From Isoptericola jiangsuensis (GTDB lineage: Bacteria > Actinomycetota > Actinomycetes > Actinomycetales > Cellulomonadaceae), in assembly GCF_002563715.1 (NCBI RefSeq), contig NZ_PDJJ01000001.1:3472001-3536000 (forward strand): 64,000 nt of DNA, read 5' to 3'. Position numbers and translations under genes: made by a program. Of the stretch, positions 15,181 to 24,154 are shown one piece after another. Below the pieces are notes generated by a model. That model saw only the letters and a list, made by a program, of their open reading frames with translations, made no database searches and had not been told where the DNA came from. Position 1 is the first letter of the stretch. Each line of letters starts with the position of its first letter.

Positions 15181-15786
15181 TCACCACGAGCCGCGGTGCA
15201 CAACCTCGTCCAGCGCCTTGCGCGGCCGCCGCGACGGCGAGCCCGCCGGCCCGCCCGGCGCCGGGTGCCCGACGGCGACCACGCCCGTCGGCTCCCACGC
15301 GGGCGGCACACCGAACTCCGCGGCGAACGCCGGCCGCTCACCGCGGCCGATGCCGAAGAAGCAGGCTCCCAGCCCCTCGTCGACGGCCGTCTGGAGCAGC
15401 AGCAGGGACGCCATCCCGGCGTCGACGTGCCAGTACGGCACCGGCCAGCGGGACTCCTCGGCGTCCGTCCACCCCTTGTCCGGCTCCGCGTACCGCCCCA
15501 GGTAGGCGGCCTTCGACGCGAGCACCACGATCAGCACGGGCGCGGTGCGCATCCCGTCCAGCCACGCCGACATGTCCCGCGGCGACGACGCCGGGGTGGT
15601 CGCCGCCCAGAACCGCTCCCGGTCCGCCGGGGTGTCCAGCACGAGGAACGACCAACCCTGCGTGAACCCGGCGCTCGGGGCACGCACCGCATGCCCCAGC
15701 ATCCGGTCCACGACCTCCGGCGGCACCGGGTCCGGGCCGAACCGACGCACCATCCGCCGACGGCGGACCACCTCACGGAACTCCAT
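15181..15786 (-). CDS. Nitroreductase family flavoprotein
   Basis: The 201-residue protein begins with the FMN-binding signature 'MEFREVVRRRRMVRRFGPDPVPPEVVDRML', followed by 'APSAGFTQGWSFLVLDTP', and ends with 'GVVAVGHPAPGGPAGSPSRRPRKALDEVVHRGSW', the FMN-loop and C-terminal swap of this fold. Such enzymes are FMN-dependent NAD(P)H oxidoreductases, usually dimeric. An alternative ATG lies four codons upstream; neither start has a strong ribosome site. It is convergent with the MarR gene and not obviously in an operon. Confidence 0.82.
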   Translation of the reverse strand: MEFREVVRRRRMVRRFGPDPVPPEVVDRMLGHAVRAPSAGFTQGWSFLVLDTPADRERFWAATTPASSPRDMSAWLDGMRTAPVLIVVLASKAAYLGRYAEPDKGWTDAEESRWPVPYWHVDAGMASLLLLQTAVDEGLGACFFGIGRGERPAFAAEFGVPPAWEPTGVVAVGHPAPGGPAGSPSRRPRKALDEVVHRGSW

Positions 15787-15857
15787 GGGCACCAGCATGC
15801 CCGCCCCCGCACCGGCCGCGCACCGACCCGCGCCACGACGGCCCGCCCGAGGGTCGC

Positions 15858-17996
15858 TCAGAGGACGAGCTCGGGCTGGAGGCGCGTCACCGACCACACC
15901 CGCTGCCGCCGCGCGGCCACCGCCGTGGCGCTCAGCGCCACCACCAGCACCCCGGCGAGCACGCCCGCCGCACCCAGCGCCGTGGCCAGGCTCCCGCCGT
16001 ACAGGAGCTGGCGCAGCCCCTCCACGGCGTACGACATCGGCAGCAGGTGGTGCAGCGCCCGCAACGGCTCCGGGATGGTCTGCCACGGGAACGTGCCGCC
16101 CGCCGTGACGAGCTGCACCAGCATGAGCACCAGGCCCAGGAACTGCCCCGCGGCCCCCAGCCACACGTTCAGCGCCTGCAGGACCGCCACGAACGTCACC
16201 GACACCAGCGCGAGGAACAGCCACGTCGCCAACCCGTACGCCGGCGCGATGTCCAGGGCGAACGTCGTCACGCCCAGCATCACCGTCACCTGCACCGCAC
16301 CCACGACCGCCGGCACGACCCAGCCGCCCAGCGCCGCCGCCATCGGCGAGCGCCCCGCGGCCAGCGCCCGCGACGACAACGGCCGCACGAGCAGGAACAG
16401 CACGTACGCGCCGATCCACGTGGCCAGCGACAGGAAGAACGGCGCGAGGCCCGCACCGTACGTCCCCGCCGACGTCAGCGCCTGGTCCCGCACCTCGACC
16501 GGGTTGCCGAGCGTGTCCGCCGTCGCCGTGCGCGTGTCGTCGTCGACGTCCGGCACCTGCCCCAGCCCCTCGGCCAGCCCGTCGCGCAGCTCGCCCGTCC
16601 CGTCGGCGACGTCCCCCGCGCCGTCCGCGAGCCGGGTCGTGCCGTCCGCGAGGTCGCCCGCGCCGTCGGCCACCTGCGCGGTGCCGTCCGCGAGCCGCGC
16701 GACGCCGTCGAGCAGCGCCGGGGTGGACCCCGCGAGCTGCGCCGTGCCGTCCGCGAGCCGCCCCGCACCGTCCGCGGCCGACGCGATCCCGTCCGCCAGG
16801 TCCGGCGTCGCCGCGGCGAGGGTCGCCGCGCCGTCCGCCACCCGCTGCGCCCCGTCCGCCAGGGTGTCGAGCCGGTCGGACGCGTCCGACACCTGCCCGA
16901 CGGCGTCCGCGACCTCCGCGCGCCGCTCGTCCAGCGCCGGGGTCACCCGGTCCGCGACGTCCGCCGCCACGGCGTCCGCCTGGTCCCGGGTCAGGGTGCC
17001 GTCGGCCACCAGCGCGTCCAGGCCGTCGACGAGCGCCGCGTCCACGTCGTCGCGCGCGCCGTCCAGCGCGGGCAGGACCTGCTGCGCCGCGTCAGCCGCC
17101 TGCCTCCCGGTGGCCGCCACCTCGGCGTCGCCGTCGGCGACCTGCTGCGCGCCGTCCGCCAGCTCGCGGGTCCTCGCCGGCAGGGACGCCGTCGCGTCCT
17201 CGAGGGTGCCCAGCCCGTCGTCGAGCTGCTGCGCGCCGTCGTCCAGCCGGGTCACCGCGTCGCCGAGCGGCGCCACCTGGGCGTCCAGCGTCGCCGCACC
17301 GTCCGCCACCCGCCCCGCACCGTCCGCCAGGGTGTGCGCCCCGTCGTCGGCCTCCCGCGCGCCGTCCGCCAGCTCCTGCGCACCGTCGAGCAGCCGGTCC
17401 GCGCCGTCCACCGCGTCCGCCAGGTTCGTGTGGATCGACGCGAAGCCCCGCAGGAACTCGTCCGCCGCCTCCGTGCCCACCTCCTGCGCCACCGCGTCCC
17501 GCACCCGCCCGACGATCGTGTCCGCGATCGTGCCCGCCAGATAGTTGTTCGCGTCGTTCGTGATCAGCGTCAACGACGCCTGCCGCGGCTCGAACTCCCC
17601 CGACGACACCAGGTCCGCCGAGAACGTGCGCCCGATGACGAGCGCCGCGTCGAACCGACCCGACCGCACGCCCGCCTCCGCGTCCCGCTGGGACGTCTCC
17701 ACCCAGCCGAACCCGCCGTCGTCCAGCAGGTCCGCGGCGACGTCCTCGCCGAACGTCCGCTCCGTCTCGGCGCCCGTCACCGAGTCCGTCGTGGTCGTGC
17801 CCTCGTCCAGCACCACCAGCGCCGCCGGCACCTCGTCGAGGTGGCCGTACGGGTCGTGGTTCGCGAACAGGTACAGGCCCGCGTACAGCGTCGGGATCAA
17901 CGCCATCGCGAGGACCGCCAGCTTCGGCATCGTGCCCGCCATCAGCCGGCGTGCCTCCGACGCCGCCAGGCGCAGCGGCGTGAGCAGCGCGCTCAT
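15858..17996 (-). CDS. YhgE/Pip-family ABC-2-type membrane protein
   Basis: The 712-residue protein has one N-terminal transmembrane helix (~25-45), a large extracytoplasmic region and five or six C-terminal helices (~500-700, 'FFLSLATWIGAYVLFLLV' onward). The extracytoplasmic part contains about twenty near-heptad steps of the form (L/V)(A/D)DGA or (L/V)(A)DGT between residues ~205 and ~480, as in YhgE/Pip and ESX-associated homologues. It may act as a transporter or phage-receptor-like surface protein. It overlaps the upstream ATPase-like gene by ATGA, so they are one operon, and both lie under the TetR gene's operators. Confidence 0.85.
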   Translation of the reverse strand: MSALLTPLRLAASEARRLMAGTMPKLAVLAMALIPTLYAGLYLFANHDPYGHLDEVPAALVVLDEGTTTTDSVTGAETERTFGEDVAADLLDDGGFGWVETSQRDAEAGVRSGRFDAALVIGRTFSADLVSSGEFEPRQASLTLITNDANNYLAGTIADTIVGRVRDAVAQEVGTEAADEFLRGFASIHTNLADAVDGADRLLDGAQELADGAREADDGAHTLADGAGRVADGAATLDAQVAPLGDAVTRLDDGAQQLDDGLGTLEDATASLPARTRELADGAQQVADGDAEVAATGRQAADAAQQVLPALDGARDDVDAALVDGLDALVADGTLTRDQADAVAADVADRVTPALDERRAEVADAVGQVSDASDRLDTLADGAQRVADGAATLAAATPDLADGIASAADGAGRLADGTAQLAGSTPALLDGVARLADGTAQVADGAGDLADGTTRLADGAGDVADGTGELRDGLAEGLGQVPDVDDDTRTATADTLGNPVEVRDQALTSAGTYGAGLAPFFLSLATWIGAYVLFLLVRPLSSRALAAGRSPMAAALGGWVVPAVVGAVQVTVMLGVTTFALDIAPAYGLATWLFLALVSVTFVAVLQALNVWLGAAGQFLGLVLMLVQLVTAGGTFPWQTIPEPLRALHHLLPMSYAVEGLRQLLYGGSLATALGAAGVLAGVLVVALSATAVAARRQRVWSVTRLQPELVL

Positions 17997-18904
17997 CGGG
18001 TCCCCTCCGGACGTGACGTCAGACGCTCGTCGGACGGCACGTCGTCGGAGGGCACGTCGTCGAGCCGCAGGTCGTCCGGCGGCTCGGTCGGGTCGTCGGC
18101 ATCGAGGTCGATGTCAGTCTCGACGTCGGGGTCGGTCTCGACGTCGGTCTCGGCGTCCGAGTCGTGCTCGACCCCGACCTCGGCGTCGCCGTCGCCGTCG
18201 GCGTCGGCGTCCGGCGCGGTTGCGAGGGCCGCAGGCTCGGCCGGCGCGACGGCGCGGGCGACGACGCGCGGCGGCTCGTGGAGGGAGTCGCCGACGGCGG
18301 GCGGCAGGTCGACGCCGAGGTCGCGCGCGGAGGACCGGGTGCACTCGACGAGGACGCCGAGGCCGTCGGCGGCGAGGCCGCGGGCGAGGTCCCACCAGTC
18401 GGCGGGGTCGCCGCCGTGCCGGTCGGGCAGGGTGAGGACGACGAACCGGACGGCGGGGTCGGCGGTGGCGAGGCCCGCGAGGACGGCGGTGCGGACGGGG
18501 GCGGGGAGCTGGTCGACGCGGCGGCCACGCTCGCCGGACAGGGCACGCTCGTCGAGGAACTGCCGCACGTCGCGGGGGCGGGAGCGGCGCCCGGCGAGGG
18601 CGAGCCCCTCGGCGACGACGTCGGCGAGGGTGAGGGCGTCGTCGGGCTCGTTGACGCCGGGGACGTCGACGACGGCGCTGGCGGCGCGCAGGGCCGCGGG
18701 ACGGGCCTCGACGCCGTCGACGAGGACGCGGCCCGACGACGGGGCGAGCCGGCCGGTGGCCACCAGCGCGAGCGCGGTGTGGCCGTGCCCGGGCTCGGCG
18801 GCGACGAGCACGGCCTCCCGGGTGGACCAGCCGAGGTCCATGGTGGCGAGCATGGGCTCGCGGCGTCCGTCGACCGTCACGCGGTCCAGCACGACCTGCA
18901 TCAA
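17993..18904 (-). CDS. ABC-ATPase-like protein with degenerate motifs
   Basis: This 303-residue protein has ABC-ATPase topology but not the catalytic residues. It begins 'MQVVLDRVTVDGR' and has 'GRVLVDGVEARPAALRAASAVVDV', the usual strand and Q-loop area. The Walker A position reads AEPGHGHTALAL, with His where Lys should be. The LSGGQ signature is replaced by LSGERGRRVDQLPAPVRTA, and the Walker B strand ends in TLPDR without the catalytic Glu. The last ~75 residues are a highly acidic Asp/Glu tail. It probably serves as a non-hydrolysing partner of the YhgE-like protein downstream (ATGA overlap). It may still bind nucleotide; this is not decidable here. Confidence 0.75.
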   Translation of the reverse strand: MMQVVLDRVTVDGRREPMLATMDLGWSTREAVLVAAEPGHGHTALALVATGRLAPSSGRVLVDGVEARPAALRAASAVVDVPGVNEPDDALTLADVVAEGLALAGRRSRPRDVRQFLDERALSGERGRRVDQLPAPVRTAVLAGLATADPAVRFVVLTLPDRHGGDPADWWDLARGLAADGLGVLVECTRSSARDLGVDLPPAVGDSLHEPPRVVARAVAPAEPAALATAPDADADGDGDAEVGVEHDSDAETDVETDPDVETDIDLDADDPTEPPDDLRLDDVPSDDVPSDERLTSRPEGTR

Positions 18905-18912
18905 GACTCCCC

Positions 18913-18933
18913 TTGTTGACTCCCGATCAACAA
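18913..18933. promoter_or_regulatory. TetR operator copy 1
   Basis: TTGTTGA-N7-TCAACAA, a 7-bp-arm inverted repeat, lies 9 nt from the ATPase-like gene's start codon on the minus strand. It matches copy 2 in the TGTTGA...TCAACA half-sites. Confidence 0.7.
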
Positions 18934-18945
18934 CGCTACGCCTGT

Positions 18946-18964
18946 TGTTGACCAGCGGTCAACA
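18946..18964. promoter_or_regulatory. TetR operator copy 2
   Basis: TGTTGACC-AGC-GGTCAACA is a perfect 8-bp inverted repeat just upstream of the TetR gene's TAGAAC -10-like element (18972-18977). The two operator copies are centred about 32 bp apart, three helical turns. Confidence 0.72.
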
Positions 18965-18983
18965 GGCGCGGTAGAACTGGACC

Positions 18984-19616
18984 ATGACCTCGCACACGCG
19001 GCAGGACCCCGCCGAACGGCACCGGCAGCTCCTCGCCGTCGCGTGCGCGCAGGCCGAGGCCCACGGCCTCGACACCCTCACCCCCGCCCTCGTCGCCGAG
19101 GCCGCCGGGGCGTCCAAGGCCCTCGTCTTCCACTACTTCGGGTCCACCGCCAAGCTGCGGCGCGCCGTCGCCCTCGACGCCGTGGCCCACCTCGACGCCG
19201 CGCTCGAACCCGACGACCTCCCGCTCGCCGAACGCCCCGCCCGCGCCATGACCGGCTTCGTCGACTCCGTCACCGCCCACCGGCACGTCTGGGAGGGCAT
19301 CTGGCGCGGCACCCTCGCCGACGACCCTGCCACCGCCGACGCCCTCCAGGCCGTCCGACGCCGCCTGCTCGCCCGGCTCGTCGCCACCGCCGACACCCTC
19401 GGCTTCACCCCGAACGACCGCCTCCGGCTCCTCGCCGACGGCTGGATCGCCCTCGTCGAGAACCTCACCGCCGCCTGGCTCGCCGGCAGCGACATCGGCC
19501 GCGACGAGCTCGAACGCCTGCTGCTGTCCAGTCTCGTCGTGCTCGTCCCCGAGCTGCCCGAACCCGCCCGCAGCGCCGTCGTCGAGCTCACCCGCCGGAC
19601 CGCCACGCGGCCCTGA
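18984..19616 (+). CDS. TetR family transcriptional regulator
   Basis: The 210-residue protein has an N-terminal TetR HTH (residues ~12-58: 'RQLLAVACAQAEAHGLDTLTPALVAEAAGASKALVFHYFGSTAKLRRAV', including the 'FHYF' recognition end) and an all-helical ligand domain. It is divergent from the YhgE/ABC-like operon, with two matching inverted repeats in the 79-bp gap, so it probably represses both directions. The ligand is unknown. The start codon has the TAGAAC element 6 nt upstream. Confidence 0.9.
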   Translation: MTSHTRQDPAERHRQLLAVACAQAEAHGLDTLTPALVAEAAGASKALVFHYFGSTAKLRRAVALDAVAHLDAALEPDDLPLAERPARAMTGFVDSVTAHRHVWEGIWRGTLADDPATADALQAVRRRLLARLVATADTLGFTPNDRLRLLADGWIALVENLTAAWLAGSDIGRDELERLLLSSLVVLVPELPEPARSAVVELTRRTATRP

Positions 19617-19667
19617 GCCCGACCGCCCCCGGCTGCCGGCCGGGCGCGCGGACCGGGGAGCCCGGCG

Positions 19668-22600
19668 TCAGAGCCGCTCGGCCAGGACCTCCACCAGCGC
19701 CTTGCCCTCGACGCCCTCCAGCTGGAGCGCCTGCGTACGGCACGAGAACCCGTCCGCGATGTACGCCTCGTCCTCGCCCCGCGCCCGCAGCGCCGGCAGC
19801 AGCGCGTTCTCCGCCACCGCCACCGACGTCTCGTAGTGGCCCTTCTGCATGCCGAAGTTCCCCGCGAGACCGCAGCAGCCCGCCAGCTCGGTCACCGTCG
19901 CGCCCGCACCCGCGAGCAGCGCACGGTCCGCCTGGAAGCCCATCACCGAGTGCTGGTGGCAGTGCGGCTGCACCACCGCGGTCACGTCGCTGAGGTCCGG
20001 CACCGTCCAGCCCGAACCCTTCGCCGGAGCCGTCGCCGGATCCGTCAGGAGCTCCGCCAGGGTGCGCGTCGCGCGGCCCACCGCGGCCGCGCGCGGGTCG
20101 TCGGGGAACAGGTCCTGCAGGTCCGAGCGCAGCACCGCCGTGCACGACGGCTCCAGCCCGAGGATCGGGATGCCGTTCACCGCGTACGGGCCCAGCACCG
20201 ACAGCAGGTCGCCCAGCCGGCGGCGTGCGCCGTCGAGCTGCCCGGTGGAGATCCACGTCAGGCCGCAGCAGGCCTGCCGGTCCGGGACGATCACGTCGTA
20301 GCCCGCGGCGTCGAGCACCTTGAGCGCCGCCTTCGGCACCGACGGCGCGAGGGAGTCGCTGAACGAGTCGGTCCACAGCACGACCTTCGGCCGTCCCGTG
20401 CCCGGCGGCGTCCCCGGCTCCTGCCGGTGCGCCATCCCCGGCACGCCCTGCGTCGCGTAACCCAGGCCCCACCAGCGACGGAACGGCATCTCCGCGAACT
20501 GCGGCATCTGGCGGCGCGTGTCCATGCCGCCCGCCCACAGCACCGCCCGGCGCACCCAGTCCACCGACAGCACCCGGTTCAGCGTGCGCGGCGCCAGGCC
20601 GGCCAGCCGCGCCCACCGGGGCAGCCAGCCGAGCGCGTAGTGGTCCATCGGGCGCAGCTTCCCGCGGTACGTGCGGTGCAGCACCTCCGACTTGTACTGC
20701 GCCATGTCCACCCCGGCGGGGCAGTCCGACGAGCACGCCTTGCAGCTCAGGCACAGGTCGAGCGAGTCCCGCACCTCCGGCGCCGCGAGACCGCCCACGA
20801 GTGTCCCGTTCACCGCCTCCTGGAGCACGCGCGCCCGCCCGCGGGTCACGTCCTTCTCGTCCTTCGTCGCCTGGTACGACGGGCACATGAACCCGCCCGC
20901 GGCATGGTTGTCCGCGCGGCACTTGCCGACGCCGACGCACCGGTGCACCGCCGTCGTCAGGTCGTGGTGGTCGTGCGCGAAGCTGAACCCCGCGTAGCCC
21001 GCCTTCTTCGCGACACCGCGCAGCGTGCCCGACCCGACCAGGCCCCGCTCCCCCACCGGCAGGCGCGACGACACCGCGTGCGCCGCCGGACGCCGCAGGT
21101 CCGCGTCCACCGCCGCCGGGCGCACCAGGACCCCCGGGTTGAGGACGTCGTCCGGGTCGAACAGCGCCTTGACCTGACCCATCAGCGCGATCGCCTCCGG
21201 CGAGTACATCACCGGCAGCAGCTCGGACCGCGCCCGGCCGTCGCCGTGCTCGCCCGACAGCGAGCCGCCGTACCGGCCCACCAGCTCCGCCGCGTCCGTC
21301 ATGAACGTGCGCAGCACCGACCCCGACGTCTCCATCGGGATGTCGATGCGCAGGTGCACGCAGCCGTCCCCGAAGTGCCCGTACGGCAGGCCGTCCACGC
21401 CGTACCGCGCCATCAGCGCGTCCAGGTCGCGCAGGTAGTCGCCCAGCCTCTCCGGCGGGACCGCGGAGTCCTCCCAGCCCGGCCACGCCTGCTCGCCCGA
21501 CGGCGTCCGGCCCGCCAGGCCCGCGCCGTCCGCGCGGATCTGCCACATCTTCGTCGCCTCGGGGCCCGCCGGGTAGATGGCCGCGCCCAGCGCCGACGAC
21601 GCGCCCACGATCATCTCCGCGACCTCGCGCGCCTCGCCCGGCGACGTCCCGCCGACCTCGATCATCAGCCAGCCCGCCCCCTCGGGCAGGTCCGGCACCG
21701 AGTCCGCGCCCTTCGCCCGGCGCACCACGTCCACCAGGCGGGCGTCCAGGCCCTCGATCGCCAACGGGTCGTGGCGCAGCAGCACCGGCACGTCGTCCGC
21801 GGCCGACGGCATGTCCGCGTACCCCAGCACGACCAGCGTCGGCGCCTTCGGCACCGGCACCAGCTCCAGCGTCGCCCCCAGCAGCGTCACCAGCGTGCCC
21901 TCGGTGCCCACCAGCATCTTCGCGAGGTCCGACCCGTTCTCCGGCAGCAGGTGCTCCAACGAGTACCCCGACACCTGCCGGCCGAACCGGCCGAACTCCG
22001 TGCGGATCAGCGCCAGGTTCGCCCGCACCAGCTCCGCCAGCCCCGGTACCGCCGCGAACGACGCGTCCCCCCTGCCCGCCGTGAACCGGCGGCCCCGGCC
22101 GTCCACCACGTCGAGGGCCACCACGTTGTCCGCCGTGCGGCCGTACGCCACCGCGTGCGGGCCGCACGCGTTGTTGCCGATCATGCCGCCCAGCGTCGCC
22201 CGGTTCTGCGTCGACGGGTCCGGCCCGAACCGCAGCCCGTGCGGCGCCGCGACCCGCTGCAACGACGACATCACCACCCCCGGGTCCACCACGGCCGTCC
22301 GCGCCTCGGCGTCCACCCCGTGCACCGTGTGCAGGTGCTTCGAGAAGTCCAGCACCGCACCCGGCCCGATCGAGTTGCCCGCCACCGACGTGCCCGCCCC
22401 GCGCGCCGTCACCGGCACCCTCAGCTCCCGCAGCACGTCCAGGGCCGCCACGACGTCGTCCGGCGACGTCGGGTACACCACGACCTCCGGCACCACCCGG
22501 TAGTTCGACGCGTCCGTCGAGTACTCCGCCCGGCGGCGCGTCGTCGTGTCCACCGCCCCGGCGACCACCGTGCGCAGCGCCGTCGCGACCGCCTCACGGG

Positions 22601-22736
22601 CGTCGGCCGCCGCCCGGCGCGCCTCGCGCTCCGCCTCCTGCTGCGCCGCGAGCGCCGCCGCCTGCACGTCCTGCGGGCTCGGCGTGGCGTCGGGGGTCGT
22701 GGCGGGTCCGTCCGGGTTCGTCGACTGGGCAGGCAC
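19668..22736 (-). CDS. FAD-linked oxidase with 4Fe-4S and CCG domains (D-lactate/2-hydroxyacid dehydrogenase type)
   Basis: The 1022-residue protein carries in one chain what GlcDF or LldEF-type enzymes split: an FAD-binding PCMH domain (~75-300, 'VTARGAGTSVAGNSIGPGAVLDFSKHLHTVHGVD', 'ATLGGMIGNNACGPHAVAYGRTADNVV'), an FAD-oxidase C-terminal domain ('GHFGDGCVHLRID', 'SGEHGDGRARSELLP'), two 4Fe-4S motifs (CVGVGKC...C and CLSCKACSSDCP) and two CCG domains (ACCGLTW, GCCGLAGN). It should oxidise D-lactate or a similar 2-hydroxyacid and pass electrons to the quinone pool from the inner membrane face. The ~60-residue N-terminal extension is Ala/Glu-rich. GTG start with CAGAAT 6 nt upstream. Confidence 0.9.
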   Translation of the reverse strand: MPAQSTNPDGPATTPDATPSPQDVQAAALAAQQEAEREARRAAADAREAVATALRTVVAGAVDTTTRRRAEYSTDASNYRVVPEVVVYPTSPDDVVAALDVLRELRVPVTARGAGTSVAGNSIGPGAVLDFSKHLHTVHGVDAEARTAVVDPGVVMSSLQRVAAPHGLRFGPDPSTQNRATLGGMIGNNACGPHAVAYGRTADNVVALDVVDGRGRRFTAGRGDASFAAVPGLAELVRANLALIRTEFGRFGRQVSGYSLEHLLPENGSDLAKMLVGTEGTLVTLLGATLELVPVPKAPTLVVLGYADMPSAADDVPVLLRHDPLAIEGLDARLVDVVRRAKGADSVPDLPEGAGWLMIEVGGTSPGEAREVAEMIVGASSALGAAIYPAGPEATKMWQIRADGAGLAGRTPSGEQAWPGWEDSAVPPERLGDYLRDLDALMARYGVDGLPYGHFGDGCVHLRIDIPMETSGSVLRTFMTDAAELVGRYGGSLSGEHGDGRARSELLPVMYSPEAIALMGQVKALFDPDDVLNPGVLVRPAAVDADLRRPAAHAVSSRLPVGERGLVGSGTLRGVAKKAGYAGFSFAHDHHDLTTAVHRCVGVGKCRADNHAAGGFMCPSYQATKDEKDVTRGRARVLQEAVNGTLVGGLAAPEVRDSLDLCLSCKACSSDCPAGVDMAQYKSEVLHRTYRGKLRPMDHYALGWLPRWARLAGLAPRTLNRVLSVDWVRRAVLWAGGMDTRRQMPQFAEMPFRRWWGLGYATQGVPGMAHRQEPGTPPGTGRPKVVLWTDSFSDSLAPSVPKAALKVLDAAGYDVIVPDRQACCGLTWISTGQLDGARRRLGDLLSVLGPYAVNGIPILGLEPSCTAVLRSDLQDLFPDDPRAAAVGRATRTLAELLTDPATAPAKGSGWTVPDLSDVTAVVQPHCHQHSVMGFQADRALLAGAGATVTELAGCCGLAGNFGMQKGHYETSVAVAENALLPALRARGEDEAYIADGFSCRTQALQLEGVEGKALVEVLAERL

Positions 22737-22864
22737 GGGCCGATTCTGCCACCGCCCGCCGTCGGGGCACCCCCACCGTCCGCCATCGGGACGAGTTCCC
22801 AGGTCGCGGCCCCGACGCGCCCGCCGCCGTGCGGGCTCCCCGTGCGGCCCGCCGGACGCGCCGA

Positions 22865-22870
22865 TAGCGT
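22865..22870 (+). promoter_or_regulatory. -10 hexamer TAGCGT
   Basis: TAGCGT ends 6 nt before the ATG at 22877 (leaderless pattern). Confidence 0.5.
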
Positions 22871-22876
22871 CGCCCC

Positions 22877-23995
22877 ATGCGCGTCGTCGTCGTGGGAGCC
22901 ACCGGGAACGTCGGGACCTCGATCCTGAGAGCGCTCGTCGACGAACCCGCCGTCACGTCGATCGTCGGCGTCGCCCGCCGCGTGCCGCGCGCCGACGGCA
23001 CCAGCACCGTCACCCCGCCGTTCGACGCCCCCGAGTGGGTGCGCGCCGACCTCGCCGACCCCGACACCCGCGACGCCCGCCTCGACGAGGCCCTCGCCGG
23101 CGCCGACGCCGTCATCCACCTCGTGTGGGCCATCCAGCCCGCCCGCAAGCCCGACGTGCTGCACGACCTCAACGTCGGCGGCGCCCGCGCCGTCACCGAC
23201 GCCGTCGTCCGCAACCGCGTCCCGCACCTGATCTTCATGTCCGCGTCCGGCGTCTACTCCCCCGGCCCCGCCGACGGGCACGCCATCGACGAGTCGTGGC
23301 CCACCGACGGCGTCCCCGGCTCCCCCTACGCCCGCGACAAGGCCGAGGTCGAGGCCCACCTCGACGACGTCGAGCAGCGGGAGCCCTGGCTCACCGTCAC
23401 CCGGATGCGCCCCGCCATCATGCTGCAGCGTGAGGCCGGCGCCGAGATCGGCCGGTACTTCCTCGGCCCCGTCGGCCGCATCGGTCTGAAGGTCGCCGCC
23501 GGACCCCTCGGCCACGCCGTCGGGGGCCTCCTGCGCGGCTGGAACGGCGAGCCCGAACCCGCCGAGCAGCCCCGCTTCCCCCTCGTGCCGTTCCCCGAGG
23601 GCGTCCGCCTCCAGGTGCTGCACCCCGACGACACCGCCCGCGCCGTGCGCACCGCCGTCGTCGGCCGCCACGGCGGCGCGTTCAACCTCGCACCCGACGG
23701 TGCCCTCACCGGCCAGGACCTCGCCGACCTGCTCGCCGACGGCCGGCGCGTCCCGGTCCCGCTGTCGCTCGCCCGCACGGGCCTCAAGGTCGCGTCCGCG
23801 GTCCGCCTCGTGCCCATCGACCCCGGCTGGCTGGAGATGGCCGCCGCCGACGTCGTCATGGACTCCACCCGCGCCCGCACCGTCCTGCGCTGGTCCCCGA
23901 CCCGCCCCCAGACCGACGTGCTGAACGAGGTCCTCGACGGCGTCCTCGACGGCACCACCGGCGACACCCCGCCGCTGTCCACGAAGGGCAGGTAG
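22877..23995 (+). CDS. NAD-dependent epimerase/dehydratase-like extended SDR
   Basis: The 372-residue protein starts with the SDR cofactor motif 'MRVVVVGATGNVGTSILRAL' (GxTGxxG). It contains 'FMSASGVYSPG', 'SPYARDKAEVEAHL' with the Tyr-x3-Lys pair (YARDK), and a substrate-side half with 'DDTARAV'. This is the atypical/extended SDR class used on nucleotide sugars or as a redox sensor; the substrate is unknown. The gene ends at the edge of repeat locus A, which forms its 3' flank. Confidence 0.82.
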   Translation: MRVVVVGATGNVGTSILRALVDEPAVTSIVGVARRVPRADGTSTVTPPFDAPEWVRADLADPDTRDARLDEALAGADAVIHLVWAIQPARKPDVLHDLNVGGARAVTDAVVRNRVPHLIFMSASGVYSPGPADGHAIDESWPTDGVPGSPYARDKAEVEAHLDDVEQREPWLTVTRMRPAIMLQREAGAEIGRYFLGPVGRIGLKVAAGPLGHAVGGLLRGWNGEPEPAEQPRFPLVPFPEGVRLQVLHPDDTARAVRTAVVGRHGGAFNLAPDGALTGQDLADLLADGRRVPVPLSLARTGLKVASAVRLVPIDPGWLEMAAADVVMDSTRARTVLRWSPTRPQTDVLNEVLDGVLDGTTGDTPPLSTKGR

Positions 23996-23997
23996 CC

Positions 23998-24050
23998 GAG
24001 TCAGCGCAGGGCCACGCGAGTCAGCGCAGGGCCACGCGAGTCAGCGCAGG
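23998..24050 (-). repeat. 20-bp repeat array, three units (locus A, left)
   Basis: Units at 23998-24017 and 24018-24037 are identical (GAGTCAGCGCAGGGCCACGC); a third partial unit starts at 24038. Read on the minus strand the unit is TGCGCTGACTCGC plus a spacer, the same family as the forward array at 24331. The 20-bp period excludes a coding repeat. Confidence 0.85.
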
Positions 24051-24053
24051 GTC

Positions 24054-24154
24054 GTCCGGTGTCGGGACGAGGCGCGCACGGTCGCGTTCACGGGCCCCAG
24101 GGGGCCCTCCACTTCGGGTCTGACGACCGTGCGCGCCTCGTCCCGACCCCGGAC
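24054..24154 (+). repeat. Long hairpin element A1 with conserved 34-nt core
   Basis: A perfect 24-bp stem (24061-24084 with 24124-24147) is extended by one mismatch and 6 more pairs (24054-24059 with 24149-24154). The 39-nt loop 24085-24123 begins with the 34-nt core shared by all four elements. The core itself has a small stem GGGCCCC/GGGGCCC. The element lies 59 nt after the epimerase-like gene's stop codon, core in sense orientation. Confidence 0.9.

Noticed and set aside
24054-24154. Hairpins as integron attC sites
   Set aside because: attC sites conserve short core boxes at the ends and vary in the loop; here the loop is invariant and the arms vary. No integrase or cassette array is present.
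24054-24154. Hairpins as ordinary intrinsic terminators only
   Set aside because: Terminators do not need a 34-nt identical loop, and ridA already has a separate hairpin at 51141-51175. A termination role may coexist but does not explain the core.
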